Of a stretch of DNA of 64,000 nucleotides, positions 37,336-49,260 are shown in pieces. Numbering within the stretch: position 1 is the stretch's first letter; each line of letters opens with the position of its first letter. The stretch lies in the NCBI GenBank assembly GCA_028673005.1, contig CM054116.1:93020707-93084706 (forward strand), given 5' to 3'. Source of the DNA: Tanypteryx hageni (taxonomy: Eukaryota; Arthropoda; Insecta; Odonata; Petaluridae). Position numbers and translations under genes: made by a program. Under the pieces are notes generated by a model. That model saw nothing but the letters and a program-made list of their open reading frames with translations, had not been told where the DNA came from and ran no database searches.

Positions 37336-39893
37336 TTCGTCGATTCAGTCGTAGTTTATTTATCGCGCGGCGCGAGTGAAATAAGAAAAAAAAGCTGTAG
37401 TCCTACAGACAAAGATAGGGATATAAAGTCTGAAAGGGTTGGGAACGCGACAAAGACGCAGCCTTGAGAGACGCTGCTCGCATTGGAAGTTAATAGATGA
37501 ATGCGCGAGCACAAAAATAGTTCTTTACGGGAGGAAATCAATCAAACTTCTTAGACGATAAAGACCAACATTGGTTTCGCGATCTTCCTTTTAAATCGGC
37601 TCGTTGTTGAATGTGTGTCGGTCGGGACACTCCTAAATTAAGCACGGCTTATTTTTACGAAACTTAAATTGTTATTGGGATTATAGTTTATAAGAAACGC
37701 TCGAGTAGTGATGGTCAAATTAAAAAAATTAAATTGGAACCGATTGTCGATTGATAAACTATTTCGAAAATTATTATCGATTCACAAATGCAATGGGAAG
37801 AGACCGATCGTCACTTTCTGCCATTCATCAGGTGAACGGAGCAATAACAATGTTTACTGCCGTTATCTCGAGACAAAAAGTGCAATATAAATTAGTATTA
37901 TACTATTTTAAATGGAACGTTCTTGCTGACAAAAGTACAAACGGATCACTGATGTAATATCCTATTATTATGAAAGAAAAAATAACAGCCATCGTTAAGT
38001 TTTGTTTGGTGAAACCTTGGTAGTTCCATTTTAAATAAACCATGTAATTTCACGTTGTTATTTTTCATTTTATCATGAATTAATTTAATACACTTTCGGC
38101 TGTTGATTATTTTATCCGTTTATTGTTGTGACTTTACTTAAAGAGTGATAATCCTGCACGAATCGATCCGATTTGAAAATCAGTAAGACACTTTTCGTAT
38201 CGTATTCGTACAGAGCAGTAGTCACTCGCATGACCGTGCAACAGAGCTCGCGCAGTTCCCTGCGCATGTCTCCGACGGGGAGAAAGAGTAAAGCTCGTTC
38301 TGACCAAAACACTATAAACTACTTCGGCTGGCTGCAAAACAGGAAAACTATTGCCCGTATTTTTTAAATTAAAACAGCTTTGTTTTACTATCAACTCTAT
38401 GATAGCACCTCTCGTGGTAAGAAAGTGTACCAAGTAGTACCAATCTCAAAACGAGAGATGTAAGAAAGTATCATGACCAAGATCTTGAAAATAATCCGTC
38501 CGACTGAGCTTGGAGTAACTACAGTATTAGCCACGCAAAATCTATCGCAATCTCAGACGAAGAATATTTCATCAATCCAACCCAACGTAGCACTGATCTA
38601 AACTTTTTTAAATACTAAGTTGCCATCACTTCAAAAGATAAGCGAATAGTGACTAGACAATTTCAAACAGTACCAGTAAAATATAATGAACTGTAGTGAG
38701 TGATAGTGAATAATAATAATAATTAGCGTTAAAAGCATTAATGAGGATTATTGGAACAAGGAATGGAAATTATGGCAGAAGTAAATAGAAACAAAAGCGG
38801 GTGGTAGAAAAACAAAGCTTAGCCTTCATATTTCCTTTATTTTTACGAAACCTTACACGGGGCTGTCCTAACCACGCTCTATATATCCCATTTTTGAGGT
38901 GATCATGCGCGATTTTTTTAAATCCCTTCTCACAATTCTTCACCGAACACCAACTGCCCTGCCACATCACTGCCCCCCTTCCAACGTCGGCACAAGAAAG
39001 ACTTTATGAAGCCAACAGGTGTAGGCGGTTACGTAGAAAAAGACCCGTAGCGAAATTGGAAGCGTAAGCGTCTTTGTGGTAGGGCGGATGGATAATGGAA
39101 GATGGAGTGGAGAGAGAACAGGTGCTACATGAGTTGGGAGAGAGATTGGGGGAGGGTTAGCGCGCAGAAGATTAAATGAAGATTGATTTTGTACGGAGCT
39201 CTGTCGGACAGAGGGAAAGGACAAGAAGGGCCTGGGATTGGAGATGTTAGCGAGAGAAGAGATAAGGACAATAGGGGCGACGTCAGCGACAAGATGGCGA
39301 GATGTCTGAACGAGGATCTCCTATTGTATGTATAGGATGAGGGATAGGACCTAGATTTTTTAGGGAAAAAGAGCCTCGGACCGAAATACAAGGAACAGTA
39401 GAGTTTTTGGGAGGAAGGACGGCTGGAGTACGCAGGAGCTCGCTTTGTTTTCGACGGGAAACGATGCCGTTTGTTGTTCCAGTCGTATGCTGTGGTATCC
39501 TTCTAGTTTTCATTTTGTCTTTTAGAAAGATATAACTTCCTAATTTAAATTGCTTCGAAATAGGTTCATTGGCAACTTTAAAAACATTCCAAGTTCGATT
39601 AGTTATTTCAGATCTAGATAAAGAATGCTAGGAATCCTAGCCGTTGGACGGTTTTATCAGAAAATAGGTGATATTTTTTCCAAACAACAATTTCTCCTAA
39701 AATTATAATATGATTTTATCAAATATTGCGTTTAATAAAAATTGTCACAAGATGAAAACTAAATTTCGATTTAATTTCATTTATTATTATTATCGGTTGA
39801 AGGAGGAAAGGCAAAAACGTTTTCAAGTTTAATATATTCCAACAAAAGCAGTAGTAACGATTTGATAACCGTAAAGTTAAATGCCCTAAATCA
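37336..39893. other. Unassigned non-coding stretch
   Basis: No gene is recognised. 38970-39480 is GC-richer and purine-biased, with open minus-strand frames that lack family motifs. Confidence 0.5.
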
Positions 39894-40567
39894 CAGCTTC
39901 GCAACCGGTGTGCCGCGGCTCATCAGCGTCCCGTGAAGAATGTACTATGCCGCAAATTCCGAGGGTTTTTAATTTTCATTAAAGCGTTCGCGACAAATAA
40001 ACTTCGATAAAATTTTATTATCAACGAACTTATCCTGAAACCGCGATATGAATTAATAGTAACGATCGTGCGCTTAAATTTGGCGTGGCATCCTTTGGAT
40101 GCATTTTGACTGAAAGCTAAAGGTTTCAATATCTGAATTTGCAATAGATGTGTTGCTCCAATTTCCCACTACGTATTTGTGCGAATTAAGCTTTTCGCCA
40201 ACCTTATTAAAAATAATAAAAGGACTGGTTTAAAGAATCTAGATGATGAACTTCGTGTAGCTCTTTCTACTATTGCGACAAACACAAAGCTTATTTGTTC
40301 GAAAAGACAAGTCCAATTTTCCTATTGAAGAGCATAACATTTTTGCATTGCTCAGTTGTGTACTTAATTTAAAATTATTCATTAATATAAGTATTATTTT
40401 ACCAGAAATAACAGCCTTATATATTTACGACTTCCTGTTTTATGCTGGTTTTTCCTTTAAAATAAAGTATTGAGGCTTTGAAATTAATTATGGATGGTTT
40501 GGTGTGCCGCGGTGTTTAATCATGCATGAAGGTGTGCCGTGGATCGAAAAAGGTTGAAAAGCGCACT
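39894..40567. mobile_element. hAT-like non-autonomous element (~674 bp)
   Basis: The left end CAGCTTCGCAACC followed by GGTGTGCCGCGG, and the right end GGTGTGCCGTGG...GGTTGAAAAGCGCACT, resemble the terminal regions of hAT elements (CAG...CTTCTCAACC with GGTGTGCCGCGG subterminal repeats). GGTGTGCCGYGG occurs three times (about 39908, 40501, 40531). The 8-bp flanks CTAAATCA (39886-39893) and TTAAATTA (40568-40575) match at 6 of 8 positions, the hAT duplication length. No transposase frame is present. Confidence 0.6.
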
Positions 40568-40575
40568 TTAAATTA

Positions 40576-41524
40576 TAGCTGGCCAATGTCCATATTCTAA
40601 CATTTTAAATTATGTACTAAATATTCCGTAACAGATTAAACGATTCGAAAGTACTGTAAAATTTATATCCACTATTCAAATCTTCATGAAAGCTCAAGAA
40701 AAATAATTTCGCCAGTCTTACCATATTAATATCGAAGAAAAACCTGGTTTGCCATTGTGAAATTCGGTGGGTTAAACATCGATAATAAGGAAAGCAAATT
40801 TCAACAGGAGCCCATTCCTTTCCGATCAGTCTCACAGCAGCAGCGTGAACTTTTACAAATTGTAGATGCGTCATCGTCTATGATCATATCGCGATTTTAA
40901 GGGTTTAATTTGTCCATTTGGTTAACACGAGTATACGAGCAGAATGTTTTCAATTTTCATTTAAATTTGGTTTTAATCAAGATAAAAGCTCGTAAATTGA
41001 ATGCATATACTACCATAAGAGCGAAACGTACTTTTCTCGTAAATAGAAAATACTCGAATTAGACCAAACAATAATTTTCCTAAGAGATATTTACAAAGTC
41101 ATCGAGAAACATTTATCTATCAAGGTCACCTTTTGCGTTACTGCCGGACTGAAACTTGCCGATTTCATCGTCTTTTATTTTATTTATCGATAAAGAGAAA
41201 CACTTCAGCTTCTATAACGAGGGCCTTTTAATACCGATATGCCGAATACATGTGACATTTTAATTTGCATTGAATGCCGTAAAATATTCCCAGTTTGTCA
41301 AGCGCTTATTAAAAATTATTATTCGCATTTAAAAAATGTTGGCTCTAATTTAACCGATTTTCCATCACCTAAATTCGGTCGTTATGCAACGGGAAGTCGA
41401 CAAACGTGATTCCGCATGCCAATAAAAAAACAAAAGAGAGACAATGTACAGTCAATAGGATAGCCTATATCATTAGAAATTATTACTGTGTTTACATTTC
41501 GACAAGTGCTGCATTTGAAAAACT
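40576..41524. other. AT-rich non-coding stretch
   Basis: Nothing supportable. Confidence 0.5.
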
Positions 41525-42197
41525 AAAAAATCTGATGTAGCCAACACATGATTTGCTCCATGCTTGTAATATTTATAAAAATCTCACCAAGTTCAATAAT
41601 AATAAATATTTTAAGGAACTGCGAGAAAAATTGAAACAGAAATAAACTCAAACCGTAGCCTTCTGATATTGGATATAGCCAGGAAACTCCAACAATTAAG
41701 AGCAATTAAGTGTTTACAATAGTCGCCAGTAGGTGGTGTTGTGGTGGCAGCTAAAAAATTAGATTTTTTAAAATATCTCTTAAACAATGCATTTATATGG
41801 GGAAACGTTTCGAACAAACGTTGTAGACAATTAAATTTCCTACTTTAAATTTTATTTCTATACTTTCTTTCATTCATCAAATATTAAAGTAAACATTAAA
41901 AATAACGGATGTGACATGAGTAAACACCGACTTCCGGTTGATCGATTTTTACCAAAAACTATAGTTCTTGTTCCTTTAACAAATATGTAAAATATATAAT
42001 TGTGCGTTAATCTGATTAATAGTTTTTGAGTTAGAGCACCAACTAAATTCCGGTCACAGACACAGCCACAGACATCAAGAAAATAGTCAAAACGTGCTCA
42101 GAGGACCTAAAAATGCGTATTTCCGTTGAAATCTCGAACCCGATATTTTTCATGGAAACAATACTTTCCCATATACGACGTATGGAGAAAGTAAAAG
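41525..42197 (+). repeat. ~0.68-kb dispersed repeat, copy 1
   Basis: Collinear with 47359-48042 on the same strand. Shared words in order: AAAAAATCTGATGT, TAATAATAAATATTTTAAG, AACTCAAACCGTAGCCTTCT, GGTGGCAGCTAAAAA, TATATGGGGAAA, ACTTCCGGTTGATCGATTTT, GTTAGAGCACC, CAGACATCA, CAAAACGTG, GAGGACCT, and a terminal ATGGAGAAAGTAAAA. The A-rich end suggests a retroposed 3' tail. Class unknown, and no long frame. Confidence 0.8.
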
Positions 42198-42589
42198 CAA
42201 CCGTTTTTCGCAAAACAAAACTTCACGGCAGTACATTAACAGAACATTTTTTTACGATTCGGGTAATTTTAAAACGCAAAATTTTTCCGTATAAGTGATC
42301 CGCAAGTGACTGTCCTTCGGAGTCAGCATTTCGATTAATTCGCTAAGATATAATGTCGTTCCAATGAGAAATTTTTAATGGTGTTATCCGATCCAGATCA
42401 AAATTTTCCTCCGCCGCGTGGGCCATCCGAAGAGCATGTGAATCCTTATGACGACGCGATTCCAAAATAAAATTCTCTTTTAACCCTCTTCTAGCCATAA
42501 TTAATGGATCCGCGTCCGCCGGGAAGCGAGGGAGAAATGACGCTCTCTACGATAAAGAGAATAGACGCCCCGATAAATAATTCGCCACG
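42198..42589. other. Unassigned non-coding sequence
   Basis: Nothing supportable. Confidence 0.5.
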
Positions 42590-42900
42590 CAAACCGAGGC
42601 CACGTTGTTTTAGCTAAAACGCGCCGCACGTTCCTCTCTCGCCATCCTCCTCTTCCCTCCCACACGCCCTTCTCCCCTCTCTCTCCCTACAACTCTCTCC
42701 CTTCCTGCCAACAGCTCCCTCCCTTCCTCCCAACCCCATCTTCAAACATGCTGGCTGCGTCAAAGGGAACAACGGACCGCATATCACGTTCGCGGCTGAA
42801 ATGTGTGCGACAGGCACGTCGCCCTCGCGCCGGAATTCGCGAATTCCCGATCCCTCACTTTGCGCAATTGCGCGAAAGAGTTAGCCTAGAGTGAGTGAAA
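42590..42900. repeat. GC-rich block: pyrimidine tract followed by two perfect palindromes
   Basis: 42620-42745 is a CT-rich tract. It is followed by CpG-rich sequence with a 16-nt perfect palindrome GGAATTCGCGAATTCC (42832-42847) and, 14 nt later, a 12-nt palindrome GCGCAATTGCGC (42862-42873). No gene is seen. Confidence 0.6.
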
Positions 42901-43009
42901 AAGAGAGGAAGAAAGAGAGAGGGAATTCACACGGACCGTCCATCCCATCATTGGCTGAATAACGAAATTTCGAAGTGTGCCCGAGTTTTATCTTTCGTAC
43001 TCGCTCTTT

Positions 43010-43885
43010 TAATGCCTCGTCTTTTCGGTGGCGTTGTTTGCGCACTGAAGTTTGAAAGTAAGAGATAACCAAATTTGTTCATCTTTCCCGCGTTAATTCC
43101 GATCTTCTCTTCCTTTAACCCAATTTTTATTCATTTAAGCTGTGTTAATTGTGCCACAAAACTCTTTCCAGTGTACGTAAAAGGCGAAAAAGAATATATA
43201 CTTTTAAAAAATATGAATTCTGAATCATTTTTTAAATGGATTAAAGTGTCGTATTTCGATTAAAATAAAAATAATTATTCGGAAATCATGTGTTCGTATG
43301 AATCATAGAGCTTAAGATAAAGAGAGAACAAAATATTACGTTGGAGGACTGTTTAAAAGTTGTATTGAATTCGAAAACAAATATATTTCATCTGTGATCA
43401 AAGATGGAGATTTTTCGTGCATGAAGGCGTTCTTTTAATCCAGAAGTCAAATTAATCTCCATTTTAACTATCGCTCACTCACTCATCGTTTCGGTCGCGA
43501 TGTTTGCCCACTGAAGTTTGGAAACAGGATAACCGAATTTGCTCATCTTTCATGCGTCAATTTCTTCGTTTAGCGCTATCTTTTTATTCATTTAAGCGGT
43601 GGTAATTATGCCACAAAATGCTTTCCATTGTATGTAAAAGGTAAAAAAGAATGAATTCGTAAAACACACAACTAATTGATACATTTTGGTTTACTTTTAA
43701 CTGGGTAAATGCTCCCTATTTCGGTAAAAATGAAAATAACTAACGCGGAATCATATGTTCGTATCGAATTAGAGCTCGAGATCAAGACGCAACAGTTATG
43801 TCGGAGAACTGTTTAAAAGTTTTATTCAATCCGGAAATGAATACATTTCTTAGATAAAGGTGTTCTTTTAATCCTAGTCCAATTT
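43010..43885. repeat. Tandem duplication of a ~466-bp segment
   Basis: Unit 1 (about 43010-43455) and unit 2 (about 43480-43885) share the order of words CACTGAAGTTT (43043, 43509), GTTCATCTTTC or GCTCATCTTTC, TTTTTATTCATTTAAGC, TAATT then GTGCCACAAAA or ATGCCACAAAA, GTAAAAGG, TGTTCGTAT, ACTGTTTAAAAGTT, and GTTCTTTTAATCC (43429, 43862). The period is 466 at the start and about 433 at the end, so unit 2 has lost about 30 bp. Divergence is substantial, so the duplication is old. Confidence 0.8.
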
Positions 43886-46800
43886 ATGCCGAGTTAAACT
43901 ATGCGGACTTGAATATTTAAGTGGACACTTAGTTTTTACTGTTCATTGATATCAGTATTGCAGGTCTAAATTTGAAAAGCCAGGTATCCAGTTCCAAGCT
44001 GAAAATTACTTCAAGTTGAAATTTGTTGTGCTGCATTACGCACATCTAGCTTGAAAGAAATCATTGCGTTAACACATATGAGTATCAAAAAGTTTGGTCG
44101 TATTTATTTGTTCATGCATCATTATCAATTTATAGGAGGGAAAGTCATTGCCCGAATGACCGGTCAACATTTTCATATCGCTGATTTATTTACTTACATA
44201 GTTGTTCGCGGCACTCATAACCGTTGTTTTCGGCACCCAAACATGCAGTGTTACCTAGTTTGAGATACTATGCTTAAAACTGTCATCCGTTATCTCACGG
44301 CGAAACCACAGCGATTCTCCTCGCAGATTCCACACTTGACGTAGCAGTATTGCTCGTCCGAATGCGATGAGTATGGGGAACACGATAAGGAGAAGGGGAG
44401 ACAGCGTGCGAGATGCCACACACACACATTACACATACACACACACATTCCCAAAAGCGGAGGCTGGGTCTTCTATATCTCCCCTCTCTACTTCCCCTTC
44501 TTGAACGCAAGTGACCGCGAATGGACGACCGCTGGAACCGCAGGGTTCTCCTGCTGCTGCGGACGCCATAAAAGGGTTTTTACGGCGGAAGAAGGGAAGG
44601 AAAGTTTCGAGAGAGAGAGAGTGGGAGAGAGGGAAGGACTTCCGGTCGGCCGCCGTTCCTTTACCAGGACGTGACCACAAGGGATAGCCCTCCGCATCTT
44701 CCACGTCCTTAACCGAAAAAATTACATCCTCCGCCGACCTCTCCCAAAAAAACCTCCGTCTTCCTTTCCATTCCCTTCCGAACACGCTCCAGCATCACTG
44801 TCACGTACCGTATGTCCGCTTCCAAATCCCTTTCTCTCTTTCCACCCTGCCGTCTTCTCTTTTTTTTACCGGTTCTCCCATCTTCCAAAAAAGCCCCTTT
44901 TATCTTTTTGCCTGATCCTTCCCCTCTCCTTCACCCCCCACCTTTCATCTCCTCATAGCGTAAAGTCGGAAGTCGAAGGATTTTCTTTTTTTTTCGCTTC
45001 GAGACGGACTTCCGAGGTTGGCGAGCTCGGCTGACGGTCCGATTTCCTCCTCGGGTTTGTTGGAATACGGCGTTTTTCGCGTTATATTTAACGGCGGTAT
45101 CGTCTTGGAAAATTTCTCATGGGTTGGTATCGGTCAGTTTGATTGCAATATTTGGCGAGTAAATAATTTAAAGTTTTTTTATTTCGGCGTTTGATGACAG
45201 TATAACAAAGGACGTCGCATGCCTCGCAACCCTTTTTTAAACTCGAACGTGATATTTTATGCTCTGTCTCTCCAACCATAAATTATTAAGTGGGCATGTT
45301 CGCTTTATTTAAATTTCAGAAGGATTTGGGTGAATCAATGATAGTCAACGTGTTTTTCTTAAATATATATGTATTTCCGCAAAAGGGCAACCTATGACAT
45401 ACTCTACTATCTTTAAAAAATATAATTTTTAACTTAATGACATTGAATCTAAAGCTGTTTTTAAGATTAATTTTTAAAGGTATAACCGACAGCATAAAGT
45501 TGAAAAAATATAAGTTGTATTGAAGTCTTTCAGGAAAGTTATGTAAATGCATACTGATTGTATAATTCGACTTTAATAAGACGTTCATTAGAAATATCGA
45601 TACATTTTATCCCTTTTTAATTATGAATGGGTTCCACTAATTAAAGCCTTTCAATGCTATTTAACTTTCAAGAGAATTTGGAAATGTACTTTTTAAGCAT
45701 CGCCATCTAGGTTGCATGATCTTCGAAACGTCAAATTTAAAAAGAGATATATTCTGTCCCAAGTGTTTGTATGTGTGTGTTTGTTTAATGTGAACGCAGG
45801 CACGAGCGCATTCGCCAGGAACAATCTCGCGAAATTCATAAAATCGATGTTACGGAACGCCTGTCACATTCCTTACGACCAGGTGTGTTCGTGCGCATTT
45901 TTCTCGACGCGAATAAAATACTCAATCGGTTGCGAGTTCCAGAGCGTGTGATAGCTTTATGCGTTCCTCCCCTCCCCGTTCCTTCGAGCGAGGAGACATT
46001 TTATAAATATATTTATCCGATCGGTGCCGTATGTGTTTCAGTCTGCCTGGGCCTTCATTTCGAATTTCACTTATTTACGGCCCTGGGATACCGACGCGAG
46101 GGAGGGAGGGAGGGAGGGAGGGTAGAAAGAGAGAAACCGAGCGAAGCGTCGGGCTCGCCCTGACGAGAAGAGAATCGTTCCGTTTTTTTCGAAGTCGATC
46201 TGAATTCGATCGATTTATCGCGGACGCCAATTTCGAGGCGGTCGCTTGAAAAGCAATTGATACGCCGTTGAATTTCGTGGATGTATACGCTGTGCGCCGT
46301 AGAAGATCCTTCGCGCGCACACACGCGCGCGCGCGCGCACATTCACACACTCGATGCATTCGTACTTTCGATCCCCCTCTCTCTAGCTCGCTGGCGTTCT
46401 CTTTTTTCTTTCACCCCCGTCCGCGGCTTTTCCACTCCCTCCCGTTTTGGAGCCTTGGTATTGCACCCGTCCTTCTGGATAATGGACCGCTCGCCCAACT
46501 GGGTAAATTATTCATGCCTCCGGGATGCACGGTTTATGGCGGGGTTGGCACTGAAAGCGGAGCGAGAGGAAATGTGTACGTTGCGGGTTACGAGGAACGG
46601 TGAAGAGAGGAGGATGATTTGTGGCGAACGGGAGTGAACGGAGGTGGAGGAAAGAGGCTCTTGCGAGAGAGAGAGAGAGATGAAGAATGAGTGGAGGTAG
46701 CACATCGATGGTAGGTGTGCGAGGAAAAATTATTGGAAGTTACACGCTTAGTCCTTGAACGCTAGATGCCGGTGACTTTTTTCTGTTCGACTTATTGTGA

Positions 46801-46955
46801 ATGTTAAGAGAGTCTCTTCTCATAGTTTGAAGTAGTCCAGTGAGATTGAGATAACGGTTTAATTACTCATTGAAATGCTTCATCCAAATTTTATACGATG
46901 CTGGTGGTTTACTCGTTGCTACGCAACTTCAACATTTGGAAGCAATATACAATAA
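43886..46955. other. Unassigned stretch with two GC-richer blocks
   Basis: 44400-45060 and 46080-46700 are GC-richer, with CpG-containing motifs, a (GGGA)6 run (46099-46122), a CG/CA alternating run (46317-46349) and short GA runs. Several frames are open on both strands, but none has a recognisable domain. The remainder is AT-rich. Confidence 0.45.
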
Positions 46956-47221
46956 CAGTGGTTCTCAGAGAAAAATTAGTCGTGGCCGCAAATGCGGCTG
47001 CATGCCTTATTTTGGTGGCCGCACTGTTAAATTTAGGGTCTTAATGATTCTACGTAAGGCACCTAAGAAGTTTAACGAGATAAAATAACAATTGCAAAAA
47101 TTATTACAAAAATGTGACATCACAGTATTTATCGCAGTCTGCATATTAATTATTGTTATTTTTATATTATTTGTTCGTGGCTGCATTAAAAATTTACTGC
47201 GGCCGCACTTGAGAACCACTG
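46956..47221. mobile_element. 266-bp hAT MITE
   Basis: Perfect 12-nt terminal inverted repeats CAGTGGTTCTCA (46956-46967) and TGAGAACCACTG (47210-47221), a classic hAT end. The flanks TACAATAA (46948-46955) and GACTATAA (47222-47229) match at 6 of 8, consistent with an aged 8-bp duplication. Subterminal GTGGCCGCA words recur in both orientations (near 46983, 47016, 47200). No coding capacity. The open frame at 46870-47088 is incidental. Confidence 0.85.
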
Positions 47222-47358
47222 GACTATAATTAGATTATGAAAAAAAAACATTTTATTTTATTTTTTTATATAATCAAACCCCGTGTTATTAGCACAACAC
47301 ACTAACTATTGTGCTACGGAAACTAACCTACCAAATAATTTTGATTGTTAAAACAAAC
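47222..47358. other. Spacer between the hAT MITE and the 0.68-kb repeat
   Basis: AT-rich, with nothing supportable. Confidence 0.5.
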
Positions 47359-48042
47359 AAAAAAATCTGATGTGGCCATATCTGTAATATTTCTAAAAAT
47401 TCCAAATAGGTTACATAATAATAAATATTTTAAGAAACTGCGGGAAATTTTTAGAATTTACAAAGAACAGAAATAAACTCAAACCGTAGCCTTCTGATAG
47501 TGGATGTAGCCGCAAAGCTCCAACAATTAATAAAAGAAATAGGAGCGTTACTAAGACGTGACTAAGCGTCAATTGTTAACAATAGTCGTCGGTAGGTGGC
47601 GTGGCGGTGGCAGCTAAAAATATAAGACATCTCTTTAAAATGCATTATATGGGGAAATGTTTCAAACAAAGATTGTAGAAAATTAAATTTCCTACAACGT
47701 TTATTCTAGTACATTTTTACATTTATTAAAGCAAATATTTCAAAATAACAGAGAAGTGACAAGAATTCCACTTCCGGTCGACCGATTTTTACCAAAAGCT
47801 AATCAGTTCTTTTGACTTTTATAAAAATGTTAAACAAAATTTCACGTTGACCTGATTAATATTTTTTAGTTAGAGCACCCACAAAAAGCTATCACATACA
47901 CACACACACAGACATCATCGATAAAATGGTCAAAACGTGTTCCGAGGACCTCAAAACGTATATTTCCGTTAAAATCTCGAATTCGATTTTTTTCGTGAGT
48001 AGAATATTTTTCCATACACTACGTATATGGAGAAAGTAAAAA
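47359..48042 (+). repeat. ~0.68-kb dispersed repeat, copy 2
   Basis: Same-strand homologue of 41525-42197, about 5.8 kb downstream. It differs by small indels and by a CA-run expansion CACACACACACACA (near 47896-47909) where copy 1 has a diverged CACAGACACAGCCACA. It ends ATATGGAGAAAGTAAAA. Confidence 0.8.
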
Positions 48043-48330
48043 AACCATCAAATATATGTACATATTAATCAAATGCACATTAAAATACGTGTTAATGAAA
48101 TTGTGAAACGAAATTTCCTGGAATCGCTGGAAATCCTCAAGAAAATAATCTTAAAATAATAAACATCAAAATATATTAAAATATTTATTGTTTTGAACCT
48201 CCAGCCGCCATAAACAAAATTTTAGAATTTAACCTTGATATTTAACAATGGCATGATCCCGTTCCAATATGTGTAATTTATGCGTAAAATTGTAACGATT
48301 TCGAATTGAAGACAAAAATCGACTATAAGA

Positions 48331-49260
48331 ATAGGAAAATTTGTTTTCCTGTAACCCTCGCCACCTCCCTTGGGGTCTTTTTTGACCCCAGGAGCGAGAA
48401 AATTCTAATAACTTTTTTCTATTGTGATATTCCTTTGATATTTTGAGTGCCTAAAGAGAACTTTGTAGCTTTGCAGCCATAATTCTTTTGTCAGCCATTA
48501 GCTTGAAATATAAATAAAAAGATTTTTTTTTCTGCCTGTGGTCGTATATGACCACTAATAGGAGTAATTAATACTTATATAATTTTTCTGATTATAGCAG
48601 AAAATAATAACTCCTAAATTCATTTACCCTTGGATTATTATAATTTCGAATTACAATGTATACGTTGGCAGCACTGATAGCAACCAAAACCCCGCTATGC
48701 GGTGGAAGATGAGGCTTAGAGAACTCATCATATTTTTGTTTTATTTTTTACGGTAATATCCTATGTAAAAGTGTATTTTTCCATTGTGTACCCATCATTC
48801 ATTACTAATAGTAATAAATATGCAATATAAAATGTTTGAATTAATGGAATGAAGGCTTTGTCTGATGGGGTCAAAAATGACCCCATGGAGGTAAGACGTA
48901 ATTTTTTTAAGGGAGGTGGCGAGGGTTAAAACAGTCCAGGTCCTAAGATCCAAATCAATTATTTGTAATTTAAATTGGAAAAATATTAAATATTAAAAGC
49001 CTACGCGTCAATAAATTGCTTTTAGGTGTTATCATGTGGGAAATAGATATTATATCTTGGAGTTGAATTGGGGTCTTTTTTATGGATTTTATTCCTGCGT
49101 TGCCTTTTAATATGTAAATCGAGCATTCCTTCCAAGATTCATTCTTCTACCTTATCGGGAAGTTTGTTAGAACACCTTAAAAAGTGCTACCAGAGGCGAT
49201 GACGTCAGCAATTTTGCCTCAGACATACATCCTAGGCAAATTATAATAGGTAACAACGTA
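48331..49260 (+). repeat. Dispersed repeat family, copy C, interrupted by a MITE
   Basis: Removing 48355-48925 restores TTTTCC...AACAGT, which then aligns with copy A (4616 onward, TTTTCCCAAAACAGT). After that come AAAAGCC, TTTTAGGTGTTATCATGTGGGAAA, CTTGGAGTTGAATTGGGGTC, a CTTATCGG-GAAGTTTG-TAGAAC block and GATGACGTCAGC (49199-49210), in the same order as copy A. Outer ends are not defined. Confidence 0.6.
48355..48925. mobile_element. 571-bp piggyBac-type MITE
   Basis: Perfect 17-nt terminal inverted repeats CCCTCGCCACCTCCCTT (48355-48371; reversed at 48909-48925). The right flank is TTAA (48926-48929) and the left flank GTAA (48351-48354), one change from TTAA. Ends starting CCC next to TTAA are the piggyBac hallmark. 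Subterminal hairpins GGGGTC-N6-GACCCC (about 48372-48389) and GGGGTC-N5-TGACCCC (about 48868-48885), plus an internal TGGTCGTATATGACCA (48539-48554), repeat the same GGTC/GACC theme. No transposase, so it is non-autonomous. Confidence 0.85.
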
